This document shows positions 1 through 6,126 of a stretch of 7,928 bases of DNA, in pieces. The notes below the pieces were generated by a model. It was given only the letters and a program-made list of their open reading frames with translations. It searched no databases and was not told where the DNA came from. How positions within the stretch are numbered: position 1 is the stretch's first letter; the number at the start of each line of letters is the position of its first letter. The position numbers were made by a program, and so were the translations under genes. The stretch is from Lachnoclostridium sp. UBA3775 (GTDB taxonomy: Bacteria > Bacillota > Clostridia > Lachnospirales > Lachnospiraceae). Where the stretch lies: NCBI GenBank assembly GCA_002369525.1, contig DFFN01000138.1, positions 1 to 7,928 of the forward strand, given 5' to 3'.

Positions 1-601
1 CGCCGCACTTGGGCCACTGTCCGTAGAGGTTTTCGTCGGTAGGCATCATCCAGAAAGCGGGAAGATAACCCTTGCCTGCCGGAACCTTAAGAGTTGCCTC
101 AAAAAGACCGTATTTGAAATCATGCTTGTTCTGAGTGTTGACACGGCCGGAAGTATAAACATCTTTTCCGTTCTCAGTCTTGTGAACCGGATTAAGATAA
201 AGCTTTCCGTCCTTAACATAGATATTTTCTTCGGAGTCAACATAGGCCTGAAGCTCTTCATTTACCCAGCCGGGATTGTGAAGCTCTACATTCCAGTCTG
301 CTCTGTTAAGAGTGTTTCCGTCGAATTCATCCTTCCATACCTCTGTATATCCGTCATATGAAAGATCGTTTCCTTTTACAATGCTTCCGGCGTCGTCCTT
401 ATCGGAAGATGAGGATTCTGCAGATGACTCTGCCGAGGATGATTCGGCCGACGACGAATCTGTTACTGATGATTCGGCCGACGAAGATTCAGCCGATGAT
501 GATTCTGATTTCTTCTTTCCGCATCCGGTAAAAGCAAATGTGCCCACGAGTGCAATCACAAGAAGAACCGAAAGGATTCTTTTTTTGTTGTTTTTACCCA
601 T
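1..601 (-). CDS. GH16 family beta-glucanase (laminarinase-like) lipoprotein, N-terminal part, cut by window edge
   Basis: Two hundred codons are visible, reading from ATG at 601 off the left edge. A basic N-terminus and hydrophobic core end in FTGC, so Cys27 is the probable lipidation site and the enzyme would be anchored outside the membrane. Residues 32-66 are a Ser/Glu/Ala-rich spacer. From about residue 85 the sequence reads like the start of a GH16 fold: WKDEFDG (89-95), W103, NEELQAY (114-120), GKLYL (132-136), YTSGRVNT (149-156), YGLFEA (164-169), PAFWMMP (181-187) and GQWPKCG (194-200). In GH16 this last motif directly precedes the catalytic ExDxxE, which lies just outside the window, so activity cannot be judged. 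Family members cut beta-1,3 or mixed-linkage beta-glucans. An AAAGGAG Shine-Dalgarno lies just upstream (612-618). It has its own promoter after the ackA terminator. Family call is confident; substrate is inferred. Confidence 0.88.
   Translation of the reverse strand, partial: MGKNNKKRILSVLLVIALVGTFAFTGCGKKKSESSSAESSSAESSVTDSSSAESSSAESSAESSSSDKDDAGSIVKGNDLSYDGYTEVWKDEFDGNTLNRADWNVELHNPGWVNEELQAYVDSEENIYVKDGKLYLNPVHKTENGKDVYTSGRVNTQNKHDFKYGLFEATLKVPAGKGYLPAFWMMPTDENLYGQWPKCG
404..508 (-). repeat. Ser/Ala/Glu low-complexity spacer of the GH16 lipoprotein
   Basis: This stretch encodes repeated SSSAESS-type units (residues 32-66) between the lipidated Cys and the catalytic domain. The codons repeat imperfectly with a period near 12-15 bases (TCG GCC GAA TCA and variants). 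Such spacers hold the enzyme away from the membrane through the peptidoglycan. The reverse reading of this repeat gives an artificial Asp/Glu-rich frame on the plus strand. Confidence 0.75.
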
Positions 602-638
602 AATACCTTTCTCCTTTGAAAAATTTTTTGTTGATTTT

Positions 639-668
639 ATTATATATCACCATCGGATTAAATGTTAC
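639..668 (-). promoter_or_regulatory. Probable sigma-A promoter of the GH16 gene
   Basis: On the minus strand a perfect -10 TATAAT (639-644) lies 18 bases after GTAACA (663-668), a 4/6 match to the -35 box. The -10 is about 38 bases upstream of the start codon, leaving a leader of about 30 bases with the Shine-Dalgarno. It lies just below the ackA terminator, consistent with a new transcription unit. Confidence 0.65.
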
Positions 669-703
669 ATTTTCTTATCCTTTTTATCACTTTAATGACA
701 TGA

Positions 704-751
704 AAATAAAAAAGACGGTTCTTTTTGCCCGTTAAGCATTAAAGAACCGTC
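704..751 (-). terminator. Intrinsic terminator of pta-ackA
   Basis: A perfect 11-bp stem GACGGTTCTTT / AAAGAACCGTC (714-724 with 741-751) encloses a 16-base loop. On the minus strand it is followed directly by a T-rich run (704-713, TTTTTTATTT). It starts 37 bases after the ackA stop codon and separates ackA from the GH16 gene. Confidence 0.92.
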
Positions 752-787
752 AGTGATTTCTGTTTTTTTGTTTTAAAGCAAATCTGC

Positions 788-1978
788 TTATTTTACGAGT
801 GCAACGGTTTCCTGTGCGATCGCAAGCTCCTCGTTTGTGGGGATGGCAAGCACCTTAACCTTTGAATCTGCGGTTGAGATCATTACTTCTTCGCCGCGGA
901 CGGCATTCTTCTCGTCATCAACCTTTACTCCGAGATAACCAAAGTAGTCGCAGATCATCTTTCTTACCTTGCCGTCATTCTCGCCTACGCCGGCGGTAAA
1001 TGCGATTGCATCAACACCGTTCATTGCAGCGGCATATGCGCCTACATATTTTGCAACTCTGTAGCAGAACATTTCTCTTGCAAGTATCGCTCTTTCGTTG
1101 CCTTCCTTTGCGGCTGCATCAAGGTCTCTGAAGTCGGACGAAACGCCCGATACACCGTAAACGCCTGATTTCTTGTTGAGCACGTTTACCATCTCCGGAA
1201 GCGTAAAGCCTTCCTTCTTTGCGATGAACTCAAGGCAGGCGGGATCGATATCGCCCGAACGTGTACCCATTACAAGACCTTCAAGCGGGGAAAGACCCAT
1301 AGAAGTATCAACCGATTTTCCGTTAAGGACCGCAGTTACGGAAGCACCGTTTCCGAGGTGGCAGACGATAACCTTTGAATTGTCCTTGTCAAGACCGGCA
1401 AGCTCGATGCAGCGCTTTGAAACATAGGAATGGCTGGTTCCGTGGAAACCGTAGCGGCGTACATGGTACTCTTCATAGTACTTGTAAGGGATTGCATAGA
1501 CATATGCCTTCTTGGGCATGGTCATGTGGAATGAGGTATCGAATACGGCAACCTGGGGAACATTCGGCATAAGCGCACGGCATGCGCGGATACCGATAAG
1601 GTTTGCGGGAATATGGAGAGGACCGAATTCGGTAACGCCCTCGATGATGTCGATAACCTCATCGTTGATGAGAACTGACTCCTTGAAGGCTTCGCCGCAG
1701 TGGAGAACTCTGTGTCCTACAGCTTCGATCTCGGAGAGGTCCTTGATCACACCGTACTCGGGGTTTGTGAGCGCTGCTATAACGTTTGATACGCCTACCT
1801 TATGGTCGGGAAGGGGATCGTCGAAGATTCTCTTCTCCCCGTTCGCAGGCTTATAAACAAGCCTTCCGTCGATTCCGATTCTTTCGCAAAGACCTGAAAC
1901 AAGCACCGCTTCGGTATCGGTCTCAATGAGCTGGTATTTAAGCGAACTGCTTCCGCAGTTGATTACGAGAACTTTCAT
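788..1978 (-). CDS. ackA: Acetate kinase
   Basis: Acetate kinase (ATP + acetate = ADP + acetyl phosphate), cytoplasmic. In fermentation it runs toward ATP and acetate, taking acetyl phosphate from Pta. At 396 residues it is full length. It has the ASKHA-fold opening VLVINCGSSSLKYQ, and residues corresponding to the archaeal enzyme's active site are all visible: Asn7, Arg90 (GHRVLHCGE), His122 (GPLHIPAN), Asp147 (FDTSFH), His179 (RYGFHGTSH), Arg240 (MGTRSGDIDP) and Glu383 (TNEE). The nucleotide-binding FTAGVGEN is at 327-334. A Shine-Dalgarno-like AAAGGA precedes ATG. It starts 41 bases after the pta stop with no promoter or terminator between, so the two are co-transcribed, and it is followed by a strong terminator. 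Nothing is degenerate or truncated. Confidence 0.98.
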   Translation of the reverse strand: MKVLVINCGSSSLKYQLIETDTEAVLVSGLCERIGIDGRLVYKPANGEKRIFDDPLPDHKVGVSNVIAALTNPEYGVIKDLSEIEAVGHRVLHCGEAFKESVLINDEVIDIIEGVTEFGPLHIPANLIGIRACRALMPNVPQVAVFDTSFHMTMPKKAYVYAIPYKYYEEYHVRRYGFHGTSHSYVSKRCIELAGLDKDNSKVIVCHLGNGASVTAVLNGKSVDTSMGLSPLEGLVMGTRSGDIDPACLEFIAKKEGFTLPEMVNVLNKKSGVYGVSGVSSDFRDLDAAAKEGNERAILAREMFCYRVAKYVGAYAAAMNGVDAIAFTAGVGENDGKVRKMICDYFGYLGVKVDDEKNAVRGEEVMISTADSKVKVLAIPTNEELAIAQETVALVK

Positions 1979-2019
1979 TCTTTATTTTCCTTTCGAACTA
2001 TACATTGGTTAAAGCCTTT

Positions 2020-3015
2020 TTATGCATTCTGTGCCTGAACTGCGGTAATCGCAACAACACCTACGATATCCTCTGCGGAGCAGCCTCTTGAGAGATCGTT
2101 AACAGGCTTTGCGATACCCTGGGTCGCGGGACCGTAAGCTTCTGCCTTTGCAAGTCTCTGAACAAGCTTGTAGCCGATGTTTCCTGCATCAAGGTCGGGG
2201 AAGATAAGAACGTTTGCCCTGCCGGCAACGGGTGAGCCGGGAGCCTTTGAAGCACCGATCTCGGGTACCATAGCGGCATCTGCCTGAAGCTCTCCGTCAA
2301 GAAGGAGGTCGGGGCGCTCTTCTTTTGCGATTTTGACAGCTTCGACAACCTTATCGATGTCGGCATGCTTTGCGCTGCCCTTTGATGAATGTGAAAGGAA
2401 TGCAACCCTTGCATCCTTGCCTGTCATGAGCTTAAAGGATTCAGCCGATGAAATACCGATAGCGGCAAGCTCATCGGGTGTGGGATTCTGGCAAAGACCG
2501 CAGTCGCCGAATACGAAGGTGCCGTTCTCACCGAGCTCGCAGTCGGGAACTACCATTACGAAGAAGCTTGAAACAAGCTTTGTTCCGGGCTTGGTCTTAA
2601 TGATCTGAAGCGAAGGACGGAGTGTGTTTGCGGTTGAGTGGCAGGCACCCGATACAACACCGTCTGCCGCATTATTCTTTACCATCATGCATGCATAATA
2701 CATGAAATCGGTTGTGAGGAACTTTCTTGCGTCCTCTTCTGTCATTCCCTTTGCTTTTCTGAGCTCATAGAGTCCGTTCACATAAGAATCAAGCTCGGGA
2801 GCTGTCTGGGGATTGATAACCTTAATACCGGAGATATCAAGACCTGCCGCAGTCTCATTTACCATTTCGTCTGTTGCAAGCACGATAACATCCGCAAAAT
2901 CTTCTTTAACTACTGCTACTGCCGCATCCCAGGTTCTTCTGTCCATACCTTCGGGAAGCACGATAGTCTTCTTCTGAGCCTTTGCTCTTGCTTTGATTTC
3001 ATCAATAAAAGCCAT
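2020..3015 (-). CDS. pta: Phosphate acetyltransferase
   Basis: Phosphotransacetylase converts acetyl-CoA and phosphate to acetyl phosphate and CoA in the cytoplasm, feeding AckA. The 331 residues match the short Pta form, without the extra N-terminal DRTGG/BioD-like region of the long enteric type. Recognisable blocks are VLPEG (19-23), GACHSTANTLRPSLQ (123-137), FVFGDCGLCQNPT (167-179), FLSHSSKGS (206-214), DGELQADAA (240-248) and GRANVLIFPDLDAGNIGYK (265-283). Ser309, Arg310 and Asp316 in the C-terminal NDLSRGCSAEDIV block coincide with catalytic or CoA-site residues known from the Methanosarcina enzyme. The start is supported by AGGAAGG upstream. It is the first gene of a pta-ackA operon, with a promoter about 55 bases upstream. 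Confidence 0.98.
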   Translation of the reverse strand: MAFIDEIKARAKAQKKTIVLPEGMDRRTWDAAVAVVKEDFADVIVLATDEMVNETAAGLDISGIKVINPQTAPELDSYVNGLYELRKAKGMTEEDARKFLTTDFMYYACMMVKNNAADGVVSGACHSTANTLRPSLQIIKTKPGTKLVSSFFVMVVPDCELGENGTFVFGDCGLCQNPTPDELAAIGISSAESFKLMTGKDARVAFLSHSSKGSAKHADIDKVVEAVKIAKEERPDLLLDGELQADAAMVPEIGASKAPGSPVAGRANVLIFPDLDAGNIGYKLVQRLAKAEAYGPATQGIAKPVNDLSRGCSAEDIVGVVAITAVQAQNA

Positions 3016-3069
3016 TTCTTTTTACCTTCCTGTATATATTTTGGCTGACGCCTATTGTTCAACGTTACT

Positions 3070-3099
3070 ATTATACTATATCATGCACCGATATATCAA
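3070..3099 (-). promoter_or_regulatory. Promoter of the pta-ackA operon, with an inverted repeat in the spacer
   Basis: On the minus strand TTGATA (-35, 3094-3099) and TATAAT (-10, 3070-3075) are separated by 18 bases, which is near consensus. The leader from the predicted start point is about 45-50 bases. The spacer contains TATATC-N7-GATATA (3077-3095), an inverted repeat that could be an operator or just AT-rich chance. Confidence 0.8.
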
Positions 3100-3109
3100 G
3101 ATTTTTTAT

Positions 3110-3148
3110 TTTTTTTGCATAATAAACCGCGCACCCGAAAGTGCGCGG
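3110..3148 (-). terminator. Probable terminator of the wall hydrolase gene
   Basis: A perfect 8-bp GC-rich stem CCGCGCAC / GTGCGCGG (3127-3134 with 3141-3148) has a 6-base loop and starts 12 bases after the hydrolase stop. On the minus strand the tail is TTTATTATG followed by an A-rich run, so the U tract is imperfect; the stem itself is very stable. It separates this gene from pta. Confidence 0.7.
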
Positions 3149-3160
3149 ATTTAAGTCATA

Positions 3161-4462
3161 TTATACTGCTGTATGGAACCATACATTGTCGATCTGTAAT
3201 CCGTTAGGATACCTCTTCATGTTGGCTTCCGTAGCGAAGCAGAAACCGATGTAAGGAACCGTAGCTCCGTTCGCAAGCAGCTCTCTTGCTGCCTTTCTCT
3301 GCGAAGGATATGCTGCATCGCTTGCAAGCATCTTGTTGATCGCTCTCTGGAGAGCACCCGAAGCATATACGCTGTACTGGTAAGGCTGGGTGATCACCTG
3401 CCACATGTTAAGCTTACGCGATCTCATTCTGTTAAGTACGGTACTTCCCGCTGCGAGCTGCATCTGGTAATTTCCGTTTGCCTCTGTTGCGATAAGCGCT
3501 GCGAGCAGTATCTCGCTCGGATACTGGCAACCCGAATCATAGATCACGGTTGCAGCTGCCGTCGGAGTGGCTGCAGTTCCTGCGGTTACGGTAGCCTTGG
3601 GTGTTGCCGTAGCTGTAGGCTTAGGTGTCGCGGTCGGCTTTGGCGTTGCCGTGGGCTTCGGTGTCGCAGTCGGCTTAGGTGTTGCAGTAGGCTTCGGCGT
3701 TGCCGTGGGCTTAGGTGTCGCGGTCGGCTTAGGTGTCGACGTAGCTGTAGGCTTGGGCGTTGCGGTCGGTATCGGAGTTGCGGTAGGACTCGGTGTTGCG
3801 GTCGGTGTAGGTGTCGCAGTGGGCTTGGGAGTGATGAAAATCTTCTCTTCGGGCTCAACTACGGAAAGACCTGCAATTCCTGCTACAAAAAGCGAATCCG
3901 ATTTGTCAGCCTCACCTTCAAGCTTGATATAATCGCTGTGGATGTAAGCTGTGCGGTTCTTATATTTAACGGCGATAAAACCGTTTGCGTCATATTCTGA
4001 GAGCCATTCGAACTCATCGTTTGTATAAACAATACCGATGGATTCTGATGTGCGGTCTGCTGCAGCACGTACATTTACCGTGGTTGCAGTAACCTTTGCT
4101 TTTCCGTTTTGCTTTGTTTCTTCATTTTCGGCAAGCTTCTTTTCCGCTGCCTCAATAATTTCTTCTTCGGTAAGAGACTTGATTTCCCCATCGGAACTCT
4201 CCGTGGCTGTTTCATCGTCTCCCTTTACAGGTTCGGGCGAGATAAGTGTGAAATGGATTTCGGCATCCCTGTTCTCTGCAAAGAATTCAGGTCCGCTGAT
4301 CTTGTCCGGCTTTGTCTCATCATCATATAAAACCTGTGCCTGTGCTGCCTTTGAATGCTTATCTTGATTTTCAGAACCGAGTACTTTGCCGATTCCTGCA
4401 ACACCGATTGCCATGCAAACGGCCAGCATCACCAGCATTACTCTTGTTTTAAATGCACTCAT
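3161..4462 (-). CDS. Exported SH3b-domain, Pro/Thr-repeat, SleB-like cell wall hydrolase
   Basis: A 433-residue exported protein, numbered from ATG at 4462. Residues 1-29 form a signal peptide or anchor (KTR, then a hydrophobic stretch). Residues 30-118 are an acidic spacer. An SH3b domain (about 121-182) contains TTVNVRAAADRTSESIGIVY and YIHSDYIKLE, typical of peptidoglycan-binding SH3_3. A (KPTATP)n wall-spanning linker runs from 211 to 289. The C-terminus (313-433) resembles the SleB/CwlJ Hydrolase_2 fold: LIATEANGN with Glu327 at the expected catalytic Glu, STVLNRMRS, QPYQYSVY, AARELLANG and the terminal IDNVWFH. Known members cleave peptidoglycan, some in spore cortex and many in vegetative cells; which applies is not visible. 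An in-frame ATG exists at 4474, but its first codons (ATG AGG AGA GAC) are the Shine-Dalgarno of the chosen start. It is monocistronic, with a strong promoter and a terminator. Confidence 0.85.
   Translation of the reverse strand: MSAFKTRVMLVMLAVCMAIGVAGIGKVLGSENQDKHSKAAQAQVLYDDETKPDKISGPEFFAENRDAEIHFTLISPEPVKGDDETATESSDGEIKSLTEEEIIEAAEKKLAENEETKQNGKAKVTATTVNVRAAADRTSESIGIVYTNDEFEWLSEYDANGFIAVKYKNRTAYIHSDYIKLEGEADKSDSLFVAGIAGLSVVEPEEKIFITPKPTATPTPTATPSPTATPIPTATPKPTATSTPKPTATPKPTATPKPTATPKPTATPKPTATPKPTATPKPTATATPKATVTAGTAATPTAAATVIYDSGCQYPSEILLAALIATEANGNYQMQLAAGSTVLNRMRSRKLNMWQVITQPYQYSVYASGALQRAINKMLASDAAYPSQRKAARELLANGATVPYIGFCFATEANMKRYPNGLQIDNVWFHTAV
3598..3832 (-). repeat. Tandem repeat encoding the (KPTATP)n linker
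   Basis: About twelve imperfect 18-base units encode KPTATP and variants (TPTATP, SPTATP, IPTATP). The repeat is purest in the middle (consecutive KPTATP units) and degenerates at both ends. Synonymous third-base differences between units (GTC/GTT/GTA and GGC/GGT read on the plus strand) show that it is not a fresh duplication. The antisense frame reads as an artificial Gly/Val repeat. Confidence 0.9.
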
Positions 4463-4465
4463 GTC

Positions 4466-4472
4466 TCTCCTC
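4466..4472 (-). promoter_or_regulatory. Shine-Dalgarno that sets the wall hydrolase start
   Basis: GAGGAGA on the minus strand lies three bases before ATG at 4462, while the ATG at 4474 has no purine-rich site upstream (GTAATAATGACTGT). The longer start would translate the Shine-Dalgarno itself as MRRD. The shorter start is therefore preferred. Confidence 0.8.
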
Positions 4473-4481
4473 ATACAGTCA

Positions 4482-4519
4482 TTATTACGACTTGTTACAA
4501 ATTGTTACAAATTTGTTAC
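4482..4519 (-). promoter_or_regulatory. Four phased GTAAC/GTAAT repeats in the wall hydrolase leader (possible regulator site)
   Basis: Read on the plus strand, TTGTTAC occurs at 4492-4498, 4502-4508 and 4513-4519, with a variant TTATTAC at 4482-4488. The start-to-start distances are 10, 10 and 11 bases, about one helical turn. On the minus strand the upstream pair reads CGTAAC-N5-TGTAAC, close to the WalR (YycF) consensus TGTWAH-N5-TGTWAH, which controls cell wall hydrolases in Bacilli. The repeats lie from about the predicted transcription start into the leader, a position that would suit repression. The regulator is inferred. Confidence 0.5.
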
Positions 4520-4525
4520 GTTTAG

Positions 4526-4554
4526 AAGATAACACATAAGTCAAAATTTGTCAA
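4526..4554 (-). promoter_or_regulatory. Promoter of the wall hydrolase gene
   Basis: On the minus strand a perfect -35 TTGACA (4549-4554) is followed after exactly 17 bases by TATCTT (4526-4531), a 4/6 match to the -10. The predicted start point is near 4519, just at the first GTAAC repeat. The leader is about 55 bases. Confidence 0.75.
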
Positions 4555-4594
4555 GCTTTAATTTTTTCTTAATAATTCGGGCTTTCTTACAGAC

Positions 4595-5545
4595 TTAAAC
4601 CCAATATGATGGGGTCGCTGACATATGCCTGCACCAAGCTTTTGGGAAAAGTCTGTAATTTTTGCCGAGTTTATAGCCTATAAATTTATTTCCCGACAAA
4701 AAAATAAAATAAATAAGCTGGAATATCTTCCCTTTTTTGAACAGTTTCTTTATTATGCTTTTCACCATGCTCCTGCCCTCCTTAACGGACGACAGATCTT
4801 TGAACACCCCGGGATAGAGCTTCTGCGTAACTGCCAGGTCGAAATTCCTCTTCCTCTGTTTTTTGCAGCTGTATTTATGATAATGGTAAACAACGGCATC
4901 CGCCGCATAACAGACCTTGTATCCCGCATCTATCGCTTTTCTTGCAAAGATCATATCTTCATTGAAGAATATATCCTCAAAGCCGCCGATGTATTCGAAA
5001 ACATCCCTTCTGTACATACAGCAGACATCGGAACAGAAAATGGTTTTTATTCCCAGACGGCCGTAGTCCTCCCTGCTTTTTACCATGCTTTCCGGAGGAT
5101 AGTTGAAGCGCTGTGTAAGTCTTAAATACTCCGGAGCAGCCGCATCGGTCTTCTGCCTTGCATAGCACTGTCCGGCATCGGGAGTGCTTTCTATCATGTT
5201 AAGCATACGCTCCGTCAGGTATTCGTCGGCCGGAACCGCATCCATTGTCATCATGAGTATGTAGGGACTGTGTCCCTTTGCCGCTCCCGCATTTCTTGTA
5301 AGTCCGTGTGAAAAATCTTTTTTTGCGATCGGGTACACCCTGATGAAAGTATCGTCCGGCTCGCCGTTTTTAACGAGCAGCTCATTTATGTGCCTTTCAA
5401 AACGCACGATCTCGTTTTCGTCGACTCCGGTCAGAGTATACATTATTATAATGCTCTCCGGGCGTATCTTCTGCTTCACGAGCATTTCTATCAGTCTGTC
5501 AAATTTTTCATCCGGCCTGTAAACCGGTATCACCACATCTATCAT
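4595..5545 (-). CDS. GT2 family glycosyltransferase, rhamnosyltransferase-like
   Basis: The 316 residues form a full GT-A type GT2 enzyme that would transfer a sugar from a nucleotide donor to a surface glycan precursor at the inner membrane face. The first strand is IDVVIPVYRP (2-11). KKDFSHGLTRNAGA (75-88) corresponds to the FDHGxTRN block of rhamnosyltransferase-like GT2s. TMDAVP (100-105) is the metal/donor-site strand, usually TQDAxP. Also visible are FCSDVCCMYRRDVF (170-183), FNEDMIFARKA (194-204, catalytic-base ED) and DAVVYHYH (216-223). The basic, hydrophobic C-terminus (about 260-290, KKLFKKGK then LIYFIFLSG) suggests peripheral membrane association. The usual GT2 DDxS after strand two is not recognisable (IIIMYTLTG, 32-40). 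The start has GAGG upstream. It follows a strong terminator, and neither a clear promoter nor its own terminator is seen. Donor and acceptor are unknown. Confidence 0.88.
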   Translation of the reverse strand: MIDVVIPVYRPDEKFDRLIEMLVKQKIRPESIIIMYTLTGVDENEIVRFERHINELLVKNGEPDDTFIRVYPIAKKDFSHGLTRNAGAAKGHSPYILMMTMDAVPADEYLTERMLNMIESTPDAGQCYARQKTDAAAPEYLRLTQRFNYPPESMVKSREDYGRLGIKTIFCSDVCCMYRRDVFEYIGGFEDIFFNEDMIFARKAIDAGYKVCYAADAVVYHYHKYSCKKQRKRNFDLAVTQKLYPGVFKDLSSVKEGRSMVKSIIKKLFKKGKIFQLIYFIFLSGNKFIGYKLGKNYRLFPKAWCRHMSATPSYWV

Positions 5546-5571
5546 ATCTGCCTCAAACGGTTTTTTCTGTC

Positions 5572-5609
5572 AAAAAAACAGACATACGGATAACCGCTGT
5601 CTGTTTTTT
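5572..5609 (-). terminator. Intrinsic, apparently bidirectional terminator
   Basis: ACAGACA (5578-5584) pairs with TGTCTGT (5598-5604), flanked by an A run (5572-5578) and a T run (5604-5609) that extend the stem. An inner CGG/CCG pair (5587-5589 with 5594-5596) strengthens the hairpin. The minus-strand tail is TTTTTTTG. It starts 25 bases after the stop codon of the Lys/Ala-rich protein gene and ends that transcript. The mirrored A and T runs could also work on the other strand, though no plus-strand gene is supported here. Confidence 0.87.
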
Positions 5610-5633
5610 CAGCTTTTCATTATTTACTGTATA

Positions 5634-6080
5634 TTACAGTTCTACAGCGCCGGAAACACCCTTGCCTACAAAGTAAGCCTTGTTCTCCTCGGGCTTGATG
5701 TAGAGTTCCTCGATGTCCTTGCCTGCAGCCTTCTTAGCCTTAGCGATTACATCATCAACATCTACTTCGTTACCGAAGAACTGAACAGCAACCTTAAGCT
5801 CAGCCTTCTTAGCTGCCTTCTTAACGGGTGCTTTCTTCTCAACTGCTTCCTTAACCTTCTTAGCTTCAGCTTTTACTTTCTCAGCAGCCTTCTTAACAAC
5901 TGCCTTCTTAGCGGGCTTCTCAGCCTTCTTAGCCTCAGCCTTGGCTTCTGCCTTAACTTCTGCCTTCTTTTCAGCTACTGCCTCTACAGCCTTAGCTTCA
6001 ACCTTCTTCTCCTCAGCCTTAACGGGAGCCTTCTTAGCAGCTGCCTTAGCTTCGGTATCAGCCTTCTTTACTGTTGCCAT
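5634..6080 (-). CDS. Lys/Ala/Glu-rich protein with C-terminal DUF6465-like domain
   Basis: A 148-residue protein in two parts. Residues 1-94 are low complexity: by hand count 31 Lys, 29 Ala and 15 Glu, no Arg or aromatics, a few KAPVK/KPAKK motifs, net charge about +15. It resembles histone H1 tails and bacterial Lys/Ala-rich proteins, but the Glu content also fits a charged single alpha-helix. Residues 95-148 look like a small alpha/beta domain: LKVAVQFFGNEVDVDDVI, then IEELYIKPEENKAYFV and a C-terminal VEL. This KPEexKAYxV signature recalls DUF6465, a family of unknown function from Lachnospiraceae and relatives. There is no signal peptide, so it is cytoplasmic. A near-consensus promoter, perfect AGGAGG and strong terminator suggest high expression as a single gene. 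DNA compaction is a possible role but unproven; the acidic Glu residues argue for caution. Confidence 0.85.
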   Translation of the reverse strand: MATVKKADTEAKAAAKKAPVKAEEKKVEAKAVEAVAEKKAEVKAEAKAEAKKAEKPAKKAVVKKAAEKVKAEAKKVKEAVEKKAPVKKAAKKAELKVAVQFFGNEVDVDDVIAKAKKAAGKDIEELYIKPEENKAYFVGKGVSGAVEL

Positions 6081-6088
6081 CAGAGTAT

Positions 6089-6094
6089 CCTCCT
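6089..6094 (-). promoter_or_regulatory. Perfect AGGAGG Shine-Dalgarno
   Basis: AGGAGG on the minus strand lies eight bases before the ATG at 6080. It is the strongest ribosome binding site in the window, fixes the start codon, and suggests efficient translation of the Lys/Ala-rich protein. Confidence 0.9.
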
Positions 6095-6126
6095 AAGTAG
6101 AATGAATTTTTATTTTTGATGATAAG

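Noticed and set aside
312..695. Plus-strand open frame with an Asp/Ser-rich acidic stretch
   Set aside because: It is the antisense of the Ser/Glu spacer of the GH16 lipoprotein and runs across that gene's promoter.
781..800. Small hairpin AAGCA-N4-TGCTT over the ackA stop codon
   Set aside because: The stem is only five base pairs and AT-rich; the 11-bp terminator just downstream explains transcript ending.
2638..3048. 136-residue plus-strand open frame, Cys/His-rich
   Set aside because: It is a shadow of pta in the opposite direction; pta is full length with all key residues.
3567..3932. Plus-strand open frame with a Gly/Val repeat (VAVGLGVAVGFG type)
   Set aside because: It is the antisense reading of the (KPTATP)n-coding repeat; it has no ribosome binding site or promoter and the minus-strand gene is clearly real.
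4625..5125. 166-residue plus-strand open frame
   Set aside because: It lies antisense within the GT2 gene, which carries recognisable family motifs; no Shine-Dalgarno and no family resemblance were seen.
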